From: Candidatus Neomicrothrix sp. UBA2131
Lineage (GTDB): Bacteria; Actinomycetota; Acidimicrobiia; Acidimicrobiales; MedAcidi-G1
NCBI GenBank assembly: GCA_002329075.1
Contig: DCXR01000039.1
Location: forward strand, 1 to 18,482
DNA length: 18,482 nucleotides
Reading direction: 5' to 3'
In this document: piece after piece, positions 6,816 to 18,306 of the stretch
Layout: every line of letters begins with the position of its first letter
How positions within the stretch are numbered: position 1 is the stretch's first letter
Made by a program: the position numbers and the translations under genes
Notes under the pieces: model-generated
What the model was told of the DNA's origin: nothing
What the model saw: the letters and a program-made list of their open reading frames with translations, nothing else
The model's database searches: none

Positions 6816-8903
6816 TCACTCGCCACGGAAGCGCTTGACGATCTCTTCCTGCACGAATGCCGGTGTCTTCTGGTACGAGTCGAACTGCATCGTGTAGGTC
6901 GCGCGCCCCTGGGTGCGCGAACGCAGATCGGTAGCGTAACCGAACATCTCCGACAACGGCACCCGTGCCGCGATGACCTGGTTGTGGCCACGGGCCTCCA
7001 TCTGTCCCACACGTCCACGCCGGGAGTTCAGGTCGCCGACAACGTCGCCCATGTAGTTCTCGGGAGTGACGACCTCGACGGACATGACCGGTTCGAGGAG
7101 CACGGGCCCCGCCTTGACGATGGCATCGCGGAACCAGGCCTGTGCGGCGATCTTGAACGCCATCTCCGAGGAGTCCACGTCGTGCGACTTGCCGTCGCTG
7201 AGGGTGACCTTGATGCCGAGCACGTTGTAGCCGGCGAGCACGCCGTTGGTCATCGCCGCCTGGATGCCCTGGTCGACTGCCGGGATGTACTCCTTCGGAA
7301 TGCGGCCACCCCTGACGTTGTCCTCGAAGTGGTAGGTCTCGTCCGGGTCGGAGTGGGGTTCGAGGGTCGCCACGATCTCGGCGAACTGGCCCGACCCGCC
7401 TGTCTGCTTCTTGTGCGTGTAGCGGAGGTCGACGACCGTCCTGGTGATGGTCTCGCGATACGCCACCTGCGGCCGGCCCACGTTGGCGTCGACGCTGAAC
7501 TCGCGCAGCATCCGGTCGACCAGCACCTCGAGGTGCAGTTCGCCCATGCCACCGATGATGGTCTGGCCGGTCTCCTCGTCGCTGCGGACGCTGAAGGTCG
7601 GATCCTCTTCGGCGAGCGCACCGAGGGCCTTGCTCATCTTGTCCTGGTCGGCCTTCGAGCGGGGTTCGACGGCGACGTGGATGACCGGTTCCGGGAACTC
7701 GAGTTGCTCGAGCACGATCGGATGGTCCGGCGAGCAGAGCGTGTCACCCGTCCGCGTGTTCTTGAGGCCGATGCCGGCCACGATGTCTCCGGTACGGACC
7801 TCGTCCCGGTCCTCCCGGTTGTTGGCGTGCATCTCGAGGATGCGACCGATCCGCTCCTTGTTGCCGGACCGGGTGTTCAGCACCGCAGAGCCCTTGTCCA
7901 ACGAACCGCTGTAGACCCGGAAGTAGATGAGCTTGCCGACATGCGGGTCGGTCATGATCTTGAAGGCCAGCGCTGCAAAAGGATCGCCGTCGTCGGCAGC
8001 CCGCTCGATGGTGTCACCCGAACGGGGGTGCACGCCCTCGACCGGCGGCAGGTCCATCGGAGACGGCAGGTATTCGACCACTGCGTCGAGGAGTGGCTGC
8101 ACACCCTTGTTCTTGAAGGCGCTGCCGGTGAGGATCGGCACACAGAGGCCGCTGAGGGTGCCGGTTCGCAGCGCCGACCGGAGGTCATCTGCGCTGATGT
8201 CCTCCCCGCCTACGTACTTCTCGAGGATGTTCTCGTCGAACTCCGACAGCACGTCCACCAGCTCGTGTCGGTACTCGTCGGCCTTGTCGATCATGTCGGC
8301 TGGGATCTCCACGACGTTCCATGAAGCACCCAGATCGTCGCTGGTCCAGATCAGGGCGTTCATCTCGAGCAGGTCGACGACCCCGGCGAACTCCGCCTCG
8401 GAGCCGATCGGCAACTGGACGACGGCGGCCTTGCAGCCGAGGCGCTCGCGGATGGTGTCCAACACGAAGTAGAAGTCGGCACCCGTTCGGTCCATCTTGT
8501 TGATGAAGCAGAGGCGGGGCACCTTGTAGCGGTCGGCCTGTCGCCAGACGGTCTCCGTCTGGGGTTCAACCCCGGCCACGCCGTCGAATACGGCGACCGC
8601 GCCGTCGAGGACCCGCAACGAGCGCTCGACCTCGACCGTGAAGTCGACGTGGCCGGGCGTGTCGATGATGTTGACCCGGTGATCCCGCCAGAAGCAGCTG
8701 GTGGCGGCGGAGGTGATGGTGATACCCCGCTCCTGTTCCTGCTCCATCCAGTCCATGGTGGCGGCGCCGTCGTGGACCTCGCCGATCTTGTAGTTGACCC
8801 CGGTGTAGTACAGGATCCGCTCGGTGGTGGTGGTCTTGCCCGCGTCGATATGGGCCATGATCCCGATGTTGCGGGTCTGTTCGAGGGGGTGTCGCTTGCT
8901 CAT
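6816..8903 (-). CDS. fusA: Elongation factor G
   Basis: EF-G is the GTPase that drives ribosomal translocation and, with RRF, recycling. The 695-residue product from ATG at 8903 has the usual length. Motifs are AHIDAGKT (17-24), RGITITSAAT (59-68), DTPGH (81-85) and NKMD (135-138). The domain III segment GMGELHLEVLVDRM, the domain IV segment QTGGSGQFAEI and the domain V segment LSEMFGYATDLRS follow. The start is not certain: ATG at 8936 is in frame and adds 11 residues (MPADRRTPRTS), and neither start has a good Shine-Dalgarno sequence. 8903 is preferred because MSKRHPLEQTRNIGIMAHID matches the family N-terminus. The upstream spacer to rpsG (128 bases) holds a two-tier hairpin. No unusual residue was noticed in the catalytic motifs. 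Confidence 0.97.
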   Translation of the reverse strand: MSKRHPLEQTRNIGIMAHIDAGKTTTTERILYYTGVNYKIGEVHDGAATMDWMEQEQERGITITSAATSCFWRDHRVNIIDTPGHVDFTVEVERSLRVLDGAVAVFDGVAGVEPQTETVWRQADRYKVPRLCFINKMDRTGADFYFVLDTIRERLGCKAAVVQLPIGSEAEFAGVVDLLEMNALIWTSDDLGASWNVVEIPADMIDKADEYRHELVDVLSEFDENILEKYVGGEDISADDLRSALRTGTLSGLCVPILTGSAFKNKGVQPLLDAVVEYLPSPMDLPPVEGVHPRSGDTIERAADDGDPFAALAFKIMTDPHVGKLIYFRVYSGSLDKGSAVLNTRSGNKERIGRILEMHANNREDRDEVRTGDIVAGIGLKNTRTGDTLCSPDHPIVLEQLEFPEPVIHVAVEPRSKADQDKMSKALGALAEEDPTFSVRSDEETGQTIIGGMGELHLEVLVDRMLREFSVDANVGRPQVAYRETITRTVVDLRYTHKKQTGGSGQFAEIVATLEPHSDPDETYHFEDNVRGGRIPKEYIPAVDQGIQAAMTNGVLAGYNVLGIKVTLSDGKSHDVDSSEMAFKIAAQAWFRDAIVKAGPVLLEPVMSVEVVTPENYMGDVVGDLNSRRGRVGQMEARGHNQVIAARVPLSEMFGYATDLRSRTQGRATYTMQFDSYQKTPAFVQEEIVKRFRGE

Positions 8904-8936
8904 GCTCGTTCGAGGTGTTCGGCGGTCTGCGGGCAT

Positions 8937-8978
8937 GTCCCGGAATGCGTCACACGGGGTGACGCAGGTTGCCGGGAC
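8937..8978 (-). promoter_or_regulatory. Two-tier hairpin in the rpsG-fusA spacer
   Basis: An inner perfect 8-bp stem (8946-8953 with 8959-8966, 5-base loop) sits inside an outer 7-bp stem (8937-8943 with 8972-8978). Unpaired bases at 8944-8945 and 8967-8971 separate the tiers. In the minus-strand transcript the structure ends immediately before the alternative fusA ATG at 8936 and 33 bases before the preferred one. It could be an intercistronic translational control element, a processing site or an attenuator; no U-run follows. Confidence 0.55.
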
Positions 8979-9031
8979 GGGATGGGCGGAGGATCGAAAG
9001 GTCGGGGGGGTGGCCGTCCAGAACGGACGAC

Positions 9032-9502
9032 CTACCAGCGGTAGTGCGCGAAGGCCTTGTTCGCTTCGGCCATCTTGTGGGTGTCCTCACGTCGCTTGAC
9101 GGAGGCGCCCAAGCCGTTTGAGGCGTCGAGGATCTCGCTTGCGAGCCGTTCGGACATGGTGCGCTCCCGGCGATCCCGGGCATTGCCCACCAGCCAGCGA
9201 ACGGCAAGGGTGTTGGAGCGACGGGGACGCACTTCGATGGGCACCTGATAGGTGGCACCACCCACACGGCGGCTCTTGACCTCGAGTTGCGGCTTGATGT
9301 TCTCGAGGGCCCGCTTGAGGGTGCCTACCGGCTCGCTGCCGGTCTTGGACTCGACCGTCTGGAGTGCCGAGTAGACGATGCGTTCGGCAGTGGATCGCTT
9401 GCCGTTGCGCAGCACCTTGTTGACCACCTGTGTGACAACGGACGAGCGATAGACGGGGTCGGGAACCAGTTCGCGACGATCGACAGGGCCCTTACGCGGC
9501 AT
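9032..9502 (-). CDS. rpsG: 30S ribosomal protein S7
   Basis: S7 is the primary organiser of the 16S rRNA 3' (head) domain and contacts E-site tRNA. The 156-residue product is the standard length. It starts MPRKGPVDRRELVPDPVYRS and contains VTQVVNKVLRNGKRSTAERIVY, the beta-hairpin region RVGGATYQVPIEVRPRRSNTLAVRWL, and the terminal KMAEANKAFAHYRW. ATG at 9502 is one base after the rpsL stop. The frame extends further upstream, but only inside rpsL and without the family sequence. A small 5-bp hairpin (9015-9019 with 9025-9029) lies just after the stop. The long rpsL-rpsG spacer where S7 represses its own operon in E. coli does not exist here. Confidence 0.97.
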   Translation of the reverse strand: MPRKGPVDRRELVPDPVYRSSVVTQVVNKVLRNGKRSTAERIVYSALQTVESKTGSEPVGTLKRALENIKPQLEVKSRRVGGATYQVPIEVRPRRSNTLAVRWLVGNARDRRERTMSERLASEILDASNGLGASVKRREDTHKMAEANKAFAHYRW

Positions 9503-9503
9503 G

Positions 9504-9875
9504 TCAGCCCTCCTTCTTGGTGCCGTAGCGGCTACGGGCCTGGCGACGCTGGCTGACGCCGGATGTGTCGAGCGTTCCCCGAATGACCTTGTAGCGGACA
9601 CCTGGGAGGTCCTTCACCCGGCCGCCGCGCACGAGCACGATCGAGTGCTCCTGGAGGTTGTGTCCCTCACCTGGGATGTAGGCCGTGATCTCGACGCCGG
9701 TGGTCAGGCGGATACGGGCGACCTTGCGCAGTGCCGAGTTCGGCTTCTTCGGGGTGGTCGTGTAGACCCGCGTGCACACGCCGCGGCGCTGGGGCGCGCC
9801 CTTGAGGGCCGGCGTGGCCTCCTTGCGTCGCTTGGACTGGCGGCCCTTGCGGACCAGTTGCTGGATCGTGGGCAC
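9504..9875 (-). CDS. rpsL: 30S ribosomal protein S12
   Basis: S12 sits at the decoding centre and controls translational accuracy. The 123-residue product has the usual length and the invariant core GVCTRVYTTTPKKPNSALRKVARIRLT (32-58) and GEGHNLQEHSIVLVRGGRVKDLPGV (69-93). Lys43 and Lys88, the classic streptomycin-resistance positions, are both wild type, so no such resistance is indicated at this gene. Asp89, equivalent to the methylthiolated aspartate, is present. The start is GTG at 9875, with a GAGGT Shine-Dalgarno sequence about 6-7 bases upstream. It is the first gene of the str group, separated from rpoC by 127 bases. A candidate -10 (TAGACT on the minus strand, 9950-9955 region) is visible there, but no good -35. 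Confidence 0.97.
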   Translation of the reverse strand: MPTIQQLVRKGRQSKRRKEATPALKGAPQRRGVCTRVYTTTPKKPNSALRKVARIRLTTGVEITAYIPGEGHNLQEHSIVLVRGGRVKDLPGVRYKVIRGTLDTSGVSQRRQARSRYGTKKEG

Positions 9876-9917
9876 GAACTACCTCGGAAAGAACGGGTTG
9901 GCAGGCATACGGATGTG

Positions 9918-9938
9918 GGCCGAAAGGGACTTCCGGCC
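9918..9938 (-). promoter_or_regulatory. Hairpin in the rpoC-rpsL spacer
   Basis: A 9-bp stem with one G-U pair and a 3-base loop lies between the rpoC stop (10003) and the rpsL start (9875). No U-run follows on the minus strand. It could be a weak (U-less) terminator of rpoBC, part of the rpsL leader, or a processing site. Confidence 0.4.
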
Positions 9939-10002
9939 GGCGGCCGAGTCTACGGGTGCCCCTTCCCGACTCACACGCGCAGGTCGTCGGGACGGGGCCA
10001 TG

Positions 10003-13974
<3,972 letters not shown>

Positions 13975-14012
13975 GCGTTCTTCCTGGTTCTCTTGGCGGG
14001 GGGTGGTTGCGG

Positions 14013-17000
14013 TCAGCGGAGGAGGCCGGCGCTCCGGCGCTCGTCCTCTTCGTCGGATCCACGCTCGGGACGGGACAGGTCGATGCCCAGTTCCTCGGTG
14101 GTGCGGTAGACGTCCTCGTTGATCTCGCGGATCTCGACTTCCTGGCCGACCTCGTCGAGGACCTCGACATCCAGGCAGAGGGACTGCATCTCCTTGATGA
14201 GGACCTTGAAGCTCTCGGGGATGCCGGGCTCCGGGATGTTGTCACCCTTGACGATCGCCTCGTAGACCTTCACGCGGCCGAGGATGTCGTCGGACTTGAT
14301 GGTGAGCAGTTCCTGCAGGCAGTAGGCGGCGCCGTATGCCTCGAGGGCCCACACCTCCATCTCGCCGAAGCGCTGGCCACCGAACTGTGCCTTGCCGCCC
14401 AACGGCTGCTGGGTGATCATCGAGTATGGGCCGGTGGACCGTGCGTGGATCTTGTCGTCCACGAGGTGGGCCAGCTTCAGGATGTAGACGTAGCCGACCG
14501 TGATCGGCCGGTCGTACTTCTCTCCGGTCCGGCCGTTGTAGAGGACGGCCTTGCCGTCGTTGCCCAGGAGGCGCTCGCCTCCGACCGATTCGGGACGGAT
14601 GTTCTCGAGCACCTTCTGGATGGTCGGGTGGCGTCCGGCGCGGTCCTCCTCGTCCCAGTGGGCGCCGTCGAAGACGGGTGTCGCCACGTGGACTGCGGGT
14701 GGGGTCGACGGTCGGGTCTTCGTCTCGGTGCCCCGGACCGGCTGGTCGCCGACGGGCTCACCGTCGATGTCCCAGCCCCAGCGGGCGCCGTAGCCCAGAT
14801 GCGCCTCGAGGACCTGGCCGACGTTCATGCGGGATGGCACGCCTAGCGGGTTGAGGATTATGTCGACCGGGGTGCCGTCCGCCATGAACGGCATGTCCTC
14901 CACGGGCAGGACCTTCGAGATGACGCCCTTGTTGCCATGCCGACCCGCCAGCTTGTCGCCGACGCTGATCTTGCGCTTCTGGGCGACGTGGACCCGCACG
15001 AGTTGGTTGACTCCCGGGGGCAGTTCGTCGCCGTCGTCGCGGTTGAAGAGGCGCCGGTCGATGACCTTGCCGGACTCGCCGTGCGGAACCTTGAGCGAGG
15101 TGTCGCGGACCTCGCGGGCCTTTTCGCCGAAGATTGCGCGCAGGAGGCGTTCCTCGGGGGTGAGCTCGGTTTCGCCCTTGGGGGTGACCTTGCCTACCAG
15201 TACATCGCCGGGCTCGACTTCGGCGCCGACACGGACGATGCCGAGGTCGTCGAGGTCGGCGAGGATCTCGTCGGAGAGGTTCGGGATGTCCCGGGTGATC
15301 TCCTCGGGGCCCAGCTTGGTGTCGCGTGCGTCGATCTCGTGTTCGTGGATGTGGATCGAAGTGAGCACGTCGTCCTTGACGAGGCGTTCCGAGACGATGA
15401 TGGCGTCCTCGAAGTTGTAACCCTCCCAGGACATGAACGCCACGAGCAGGTTCTTGCCCAGCGCCAACTCGCCATAGTCGGTCGAGGGTCCGTCGGCCAG
15501 CAGTTGGTCGGCACGGACCTTGTCGCCGGGCTTCACCCGGGGCCTCTGGTTGATGCAGGTGTCCTGGTTGGATCGCTCGAACTTGAGCAACTGGTGGCGG
15601 TACTTGCCGGCCTTGCGGTAGTCGATGGTGATCGAGTCGCCGTCGACGTCCACGACCGTGCCGGCCTCCTTGGCCAGCACCATGTCGGCGGCATCGAATG
15701 CGGCCCGGACCTCGATGCCGGTGCCGATGTACGGTGCTTCGGCACACACCAGCGGCACTGCCTGACGCTGCATGTTGGCGCCCATCAGGGCACGGTTGGC
15801 GTCGTCGTGTTCGAGGAACGGGATCAGTGCCGTGGCAACCGAGACGATCTGCTTCGGTGAGACGTCCATGAGTTGGACCTCTTCCGGTGGCACATAGGAG
15901 ATCTCGGTGGTGGCGCCGAAGAAGACGTCCTGTTCGAGTTGGAGGCGCAGGTCCTGGAGCGAGGCCGCCTGCGGCGAACGGCGCACGAGAACGCGGTCGT
16001 TGCGGAACGTGCCGTTGTCGTTGAGGGGCGCGTTGGCCTGGGCGACGACGTACTCCTCCTCTTCGTCGGCGGCCAGGTAGATGATCTCGTCGGTGACCTT
16101 GCCCTTGGTCACGACGCGGTAGGGCGATTCGATGAAACCGAACAGGTTCACCTGCCCGTAGGTGGCCAGTGCACCGATGAGCCCGATGTTCGGGCCCTCG
16201 GGGGTCTCGATCGGGCACATGCGGCCATAGTGCGAGAAGTGGACGTCGCGGACCTCGAAGCCTGCTCGCTCGCGCGACAGGCCGCCCGGGCCGAGCGCCG
16301 AGAGGCGACGACGGTGGGTGAGGCCGGAGAGCGGGTTGACCTGGTCCATGAACTGCGAGAGTTGGCTGGTGCCGAAGAACTCCTTGATCGCGGCGACCAC
16401 CGGCCGGATGTTGATGAGTGTCATCGGCGTGATCGCCTCGACGTCCTGGGTGGTCATGCGCTCGCGGACGACGCGTTCCATGCGGGTGAGGCCGATGCGG
16501 ACCTGGTTCTGGATGAGCTCGCCGACCGAGCGGATGCGCCGGTTGGCGAAGTGGTCCTGGTCGTCGAGGCGGTAGCCGGGCTCGCCCATGGCGAGGCTCA
16601 GCAGGTAGGTGCAGGTGGCCAGCACCTCGGAGCGGGTGAGGACGGACTGGTCGGGATCGGGTATCTCGAGTTCGAGCCCGAACAGCTCCTCGCAGCGCTC
16701 GATCTCGGGGCGGAGTTTGCGGTTCAGCTTGTAGCGGCCGACCCGGGACAGGTCGTAGCGGCGCGACTCGAAGAAGGCGTTGCGCAGGTAGGCGCGTGCG
16801 GCTTCGACGGACGGAGGTTCGCCGGGACGCACGCGCTTGTAGATCTCCAGCAGTGCCACATCCTGCGGAGGCTCGCGGTCGCCGGCCTCGAGTTCCTCTT
16901 CCCAACCTTCGGGAAGGCGTTCCTTCTCCCACTGGCCATCGAGGAAGTCGAAGTGGTCGACGAACTTCTGGAAGAATCCGGGCTCGTTGACCTCGTCGTA

Positions 17001-17630
17001 GCCGAGGGCACGCAGCAGGGTGAATATGGGGAGGCGGCGCTTCCGGGCGATCTTGGTGCCGGCGGTGACGTCCTTGCCGGGCTTCTGCTCGACGTCGAAC
17101 TCGATCCACTCGCCGCGGTACGGATGGATGGTGCCGGTGACGAGCTGGTGCTTGGCCATGTTGCGGAGGCGGAAGCGCTCTCCGGGCTGGAAGATCACGC
17201 CGGGTGAGCGGACCAGTTGCGAGACGACCACACGTTCGGTGCCGTTGATCACGAAGGTGCCCTTGTCGGTCATCATGGGGAAGTCCCCCATGAACACGAC
17301 CTGTTCCTTGATCTCGCCGGTGTTCCTGTTGTTGAAGCTGGCCCGGACGAAGATGGGAGCGGAGTAGGTCATGTCCCGCTCCTTGCATTCGTCCACCGAG
17401 AACTTCGGAGGCGGGCGCAGGTCCTCGTCGTCGGGATCGAACTCGAGGTCCAGCGAGAGCGTCTCGCTGAAGTCGGTGATCGGACTGATATCGCTGAAGA
17501 TGTCGGCGAGACCGTTGTCGACGAACCAGCGGAACGACTTGCGCTGGATGGCGATCAGGTCGGGGATCTCAAGGACCTCCGACAGATTGCCGAACGAATA
17601 CCGGTCCCGGACGAGGGGGCGAACAGACAC
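14013..17630 (-). CDS. rpoB: DNA-directed RNA polymerase subunit beta
   Basis: This is the beta subunit of RNA polymerase, 1205 residues. The rifampicin-pocket cluster is at about 420-451 (TSQLSQFMDQVNPLSGLTHR and RRLSALGPGG). Asp429, His439 and Ser444, equivalent to E. coli D516, H526 and S531, are all wild type. Catalytic-region landmarks are GYNFEDAIIVSERL (737-750), KISVGDKLAGRHGNKGVISK (887-906) and MPFMADGTPVDIILNPLGVPSRMN (913-936). The C-terminal clamp-interface segment GGKAQFGGQRFGEMEVWALEAYGA (1078-1101) is also present. It ends in a short acidic tail. GTG at 17630 is fixed by an in-frame TAG directly upstream and an AGGAG Shine-Dalgarno sequence 6 bases before it. Two candidate promoters precede it in the rplL-rpoB spacer, so it need not depend on read-through from rplJL. 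Confidence 0.98.
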   Translation of the reverse strand: MSVRPLVRDRYSFGNLSEVLEIPDLIAIQRKSFRWFVDNGLADIFSDISPITDFSETLSLDLEFDPDDEDLRPPPKFSVDECKERDMTYSAPIFVRASFNNRNTGEIKEQVVFMGDFPMMTDKGTFVINGTERVVVSQLVRSPGVIFQPGERFRLRNMAKHQLVTGTIHPYRGEWIEFDVEQKPGKDVTAGTKIARKRRLPIFTLLRALGYDEVNEPGFFQKFVDHFDFLDGQWEKERLPEGWEEELEAGDREPPQDVALLEIYKRVRPGEPPSVEAARAYLRNAFFESRRYDLSRVGRYKLNRKLRPEIERCEELFGLELEIPDPDQSVLTRSEVLATCTYLLSLAMGEPGYRLDDQDHFANRRIRSVGELIQNQVRIGLTRMERVVRERMTTQDVEAITPMTLINIRPVVAAIKEFFGTSQLSQFMDQVNPLSGLTHRRRLSALGPGGLSRERAGFEVRDVHFSHYGRMCPIETPEGPNIGLIGALATYGQVNLFGFIESPYRVVTKGKVTDEIIYLAADEEEEYVVAQANAPLNDNGTFRNDRVLVRRSPQAASLQDLRLQLEQDVFFGATTEISYVPPEEVQLMDVSPKQIVSVATALIPFLEHDDANRALMGANMQRQAVPLVCAEAPYIGTGIEVRAAFDAADMVLAKEAGTVVDVDGDSITIDYRKAGKYRHQLLKFERSNQDTCINQRPRVKPGDKVRADQLLADGPSTDYGELALGKNLLVAFMSWEGYNFEDAIIVSERLVKDDVLTSIHIHEHEIDARDTKLGPEEITRDIPNLSDEILADLDDLGIVRVGAEVEPGDVLVGKVTPKGETELTPEERLLRAIFGEKAREVRDTSLKVPHGESGKVIDRRLFNRDDGDELPPGVNQLVRVHVAQKRKISVGDKLAGRHGNKGVISKVLPVEDMPFMADGTPVDIILNPLGVPSRMNVGQVLEAHLGYGARWGWDIDGEPVGDQPVRGTETKTRPSTPPAVHVATPVFDGAHWDEEDRAGRHPTIQKVLENIRPESVGGERLLGNDGKAVLYNGRTGEKYDRPITVGYVYILKLAHLVDDKIHARSTGPYSMITQQPLGGKAQFGGQRFGEMEVWALEAYGAAYCLQELLTIKSDDILGRVKVYEAIVKGDNIPEPGIPESFKVLIKEMQSLCLDVEVLDEVGQEVEIREINEDVYRTTEELGIDLSRPERGSDEEDERRSAGLLR

Positions 17631-17734
17631 CTAAGACTCCTGGCCAGGGCGAGCGGACGAGGGCGACGCCGAAACGCGCACGTCCGTCGTCACGAAAACG
17701 AGTCGACGGGCAGGCGCGAGCACGGCAACGAGGA

Positions 17735-17763
17735 ATCCTAGACGGACGCGCAGGCCAAAGCAA
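17735..17763 (-). promoter_or_regulatory. Candidate rpoB promoter P2 (proximal)
   Basis: TTGCTT (17758-17763) and TAGGAT (17735-17740) on the minus strand are 17 bases apart, close to the vegetative sigma consensus. The predicted start near 17728 gives a leader of about 100 bases before the rpoB GTG. A small CCCCC/GGGGG inverted repeat with a 5-base loop (17764-17778) abuts the -35. Confidence 0.65.
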
Positions 17764-17811
17764 CCCCCAAAATGGGGGATCCACGTCGCCCTGGGAGCGG
17801 CGTTCGCCCTC

Positions 17812-17840
17812 ATCGTAGGGACGGATCGCGCTCAGGTCAA
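17812..17840 (-). promoter_or_regulatory. Candidate rpoB promoter P1 (distal)
   Basis: TTGACC (17835-17840) and TACGAT (17812-17817) on the minus strand are 17 bases apart. The -35 matches five of six consensus bases and the -10 is a typical high-GC actinobacterial form. It lies between the rplL-distal hairpin and P2, with a predicted start near 17805. Confidence 0.7.
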
Positions 17841-17857
17841 CCATTGGGGACGCGAGT

Positions 17858-17883
17858 GAGCCCCGGAGGCAACTCCGGGGCTC
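17858..17883 (-). terminator. Hairpin terminator/attenuator after rplL
   Basis: A perfect 11-bp GC-rich stem (17858-17868 with 17873-17883) with a 4-base loop lies about 40 bases downstream of the rplL stop. No U-run follows, so it may be a U-less terminator of the kind proposed in actinobacteria, a partial attenuator, or a processing site. A smaller 5-bp hairpin (17903-17916) sits between it and rplL. The place matches the known rplL-rpoB attenuator of E. coli. Confidence 0.65.
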
Positions 17884-17923
17884 GCCCACACAGGTTGGTC
17901 GACCGGCGAATGCCGGCCGGGCA

Positions 17924-18304
17924 CTAGGACAGTTCGACGGTTGCGCCTGCAGCCTCGAGTGCAGTCTTGGCCCGCTCGGCGTCCTCTTTCGAGGCGCCTT
18001 CCATGACGGGCTTCGGGGCATTGTCGACCAGGTCCTTGGCGTCCTTGAGCCCGAGGTTCGTGAGCGCACGCACCTCCTTGATGACCTGGATCTTCTTGTC
18101 GCCTATCTCGGTCAGGACGACATCGAACGCGTCCTTTTCCTCGGCGGCATCGCCTTCGTCGCCGCCAGCTGGTGCGGCGGCAACCGCTGCGACCGGGGCC
18201 GCCGCCGTCACGCCGAACTTCTCCTCGAAGTCCTTCAGCAGTTCACTCAACTCCAACACGCTCATCTCGGCGATGGCGTCCAGGATCTGTTCCTTCGTGG
18301 CCAT
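17924..18304 (-). CDS. rplL: 50S ribosomal protein L7/L12
   Basis: L7/L12 forms the multi-copy stalk that recruits and stimulates the translational GTPases, including the EF-G and EF-Tu encoded in this window. The 126-residue product has the dimerising N-terminal helices (1-32, ILDAIAEMSVLELSELLKDFEEKFGV), a flexible Ala/Gly hinge (about 33-57) and the C-terminal globular domain. The latter has EKDAFDVVLTEIGDKKIQVIK (55-75), KEVRALTNLGLKDAKDLVDNAP and a TVELS-type end. ATG at 18304 has a strong GGAGGG Shine-Dalgarno sequence inside the end of the upstream gene and starts 2 bases after that gene's TGA. Confidence 0.98.
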   Translation of the reverse strand: MATKEQILDAIAEMSVLELSELLKDFEEKFGVTAAAPVAAVAAAPAGGDEGDAAEEKDAFDVVLTEIGDKKIQVIKEVRALTNLGLKDAKDLVDNAPKPVMEGASKEDAERAKTALEAAGATVELS

Positions 18305-18306
18305 GG

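Noticed and set aside
9504..9875. Possible streptomycin-resistance alleles in rpsL
   Set aside because: Lys43 and Lys88 are both wild type.
16281..16376. Possible rifampicin-resistance signature: Val431 in MDQVNP where E. coli and mycobacteria have Asn
   Set aside because: Val or Thr at this position is common in ordinary rifampicin-sensitive bacteria, and the main resistance positions (Asp429, His439, Ser444) are wild type.
15873..17207. A 444-codon plus-strand open frame antisense to rpoB
   Set aside because: Shadow of rpoB; composition follows the complementary codons, and no start signal is seen.
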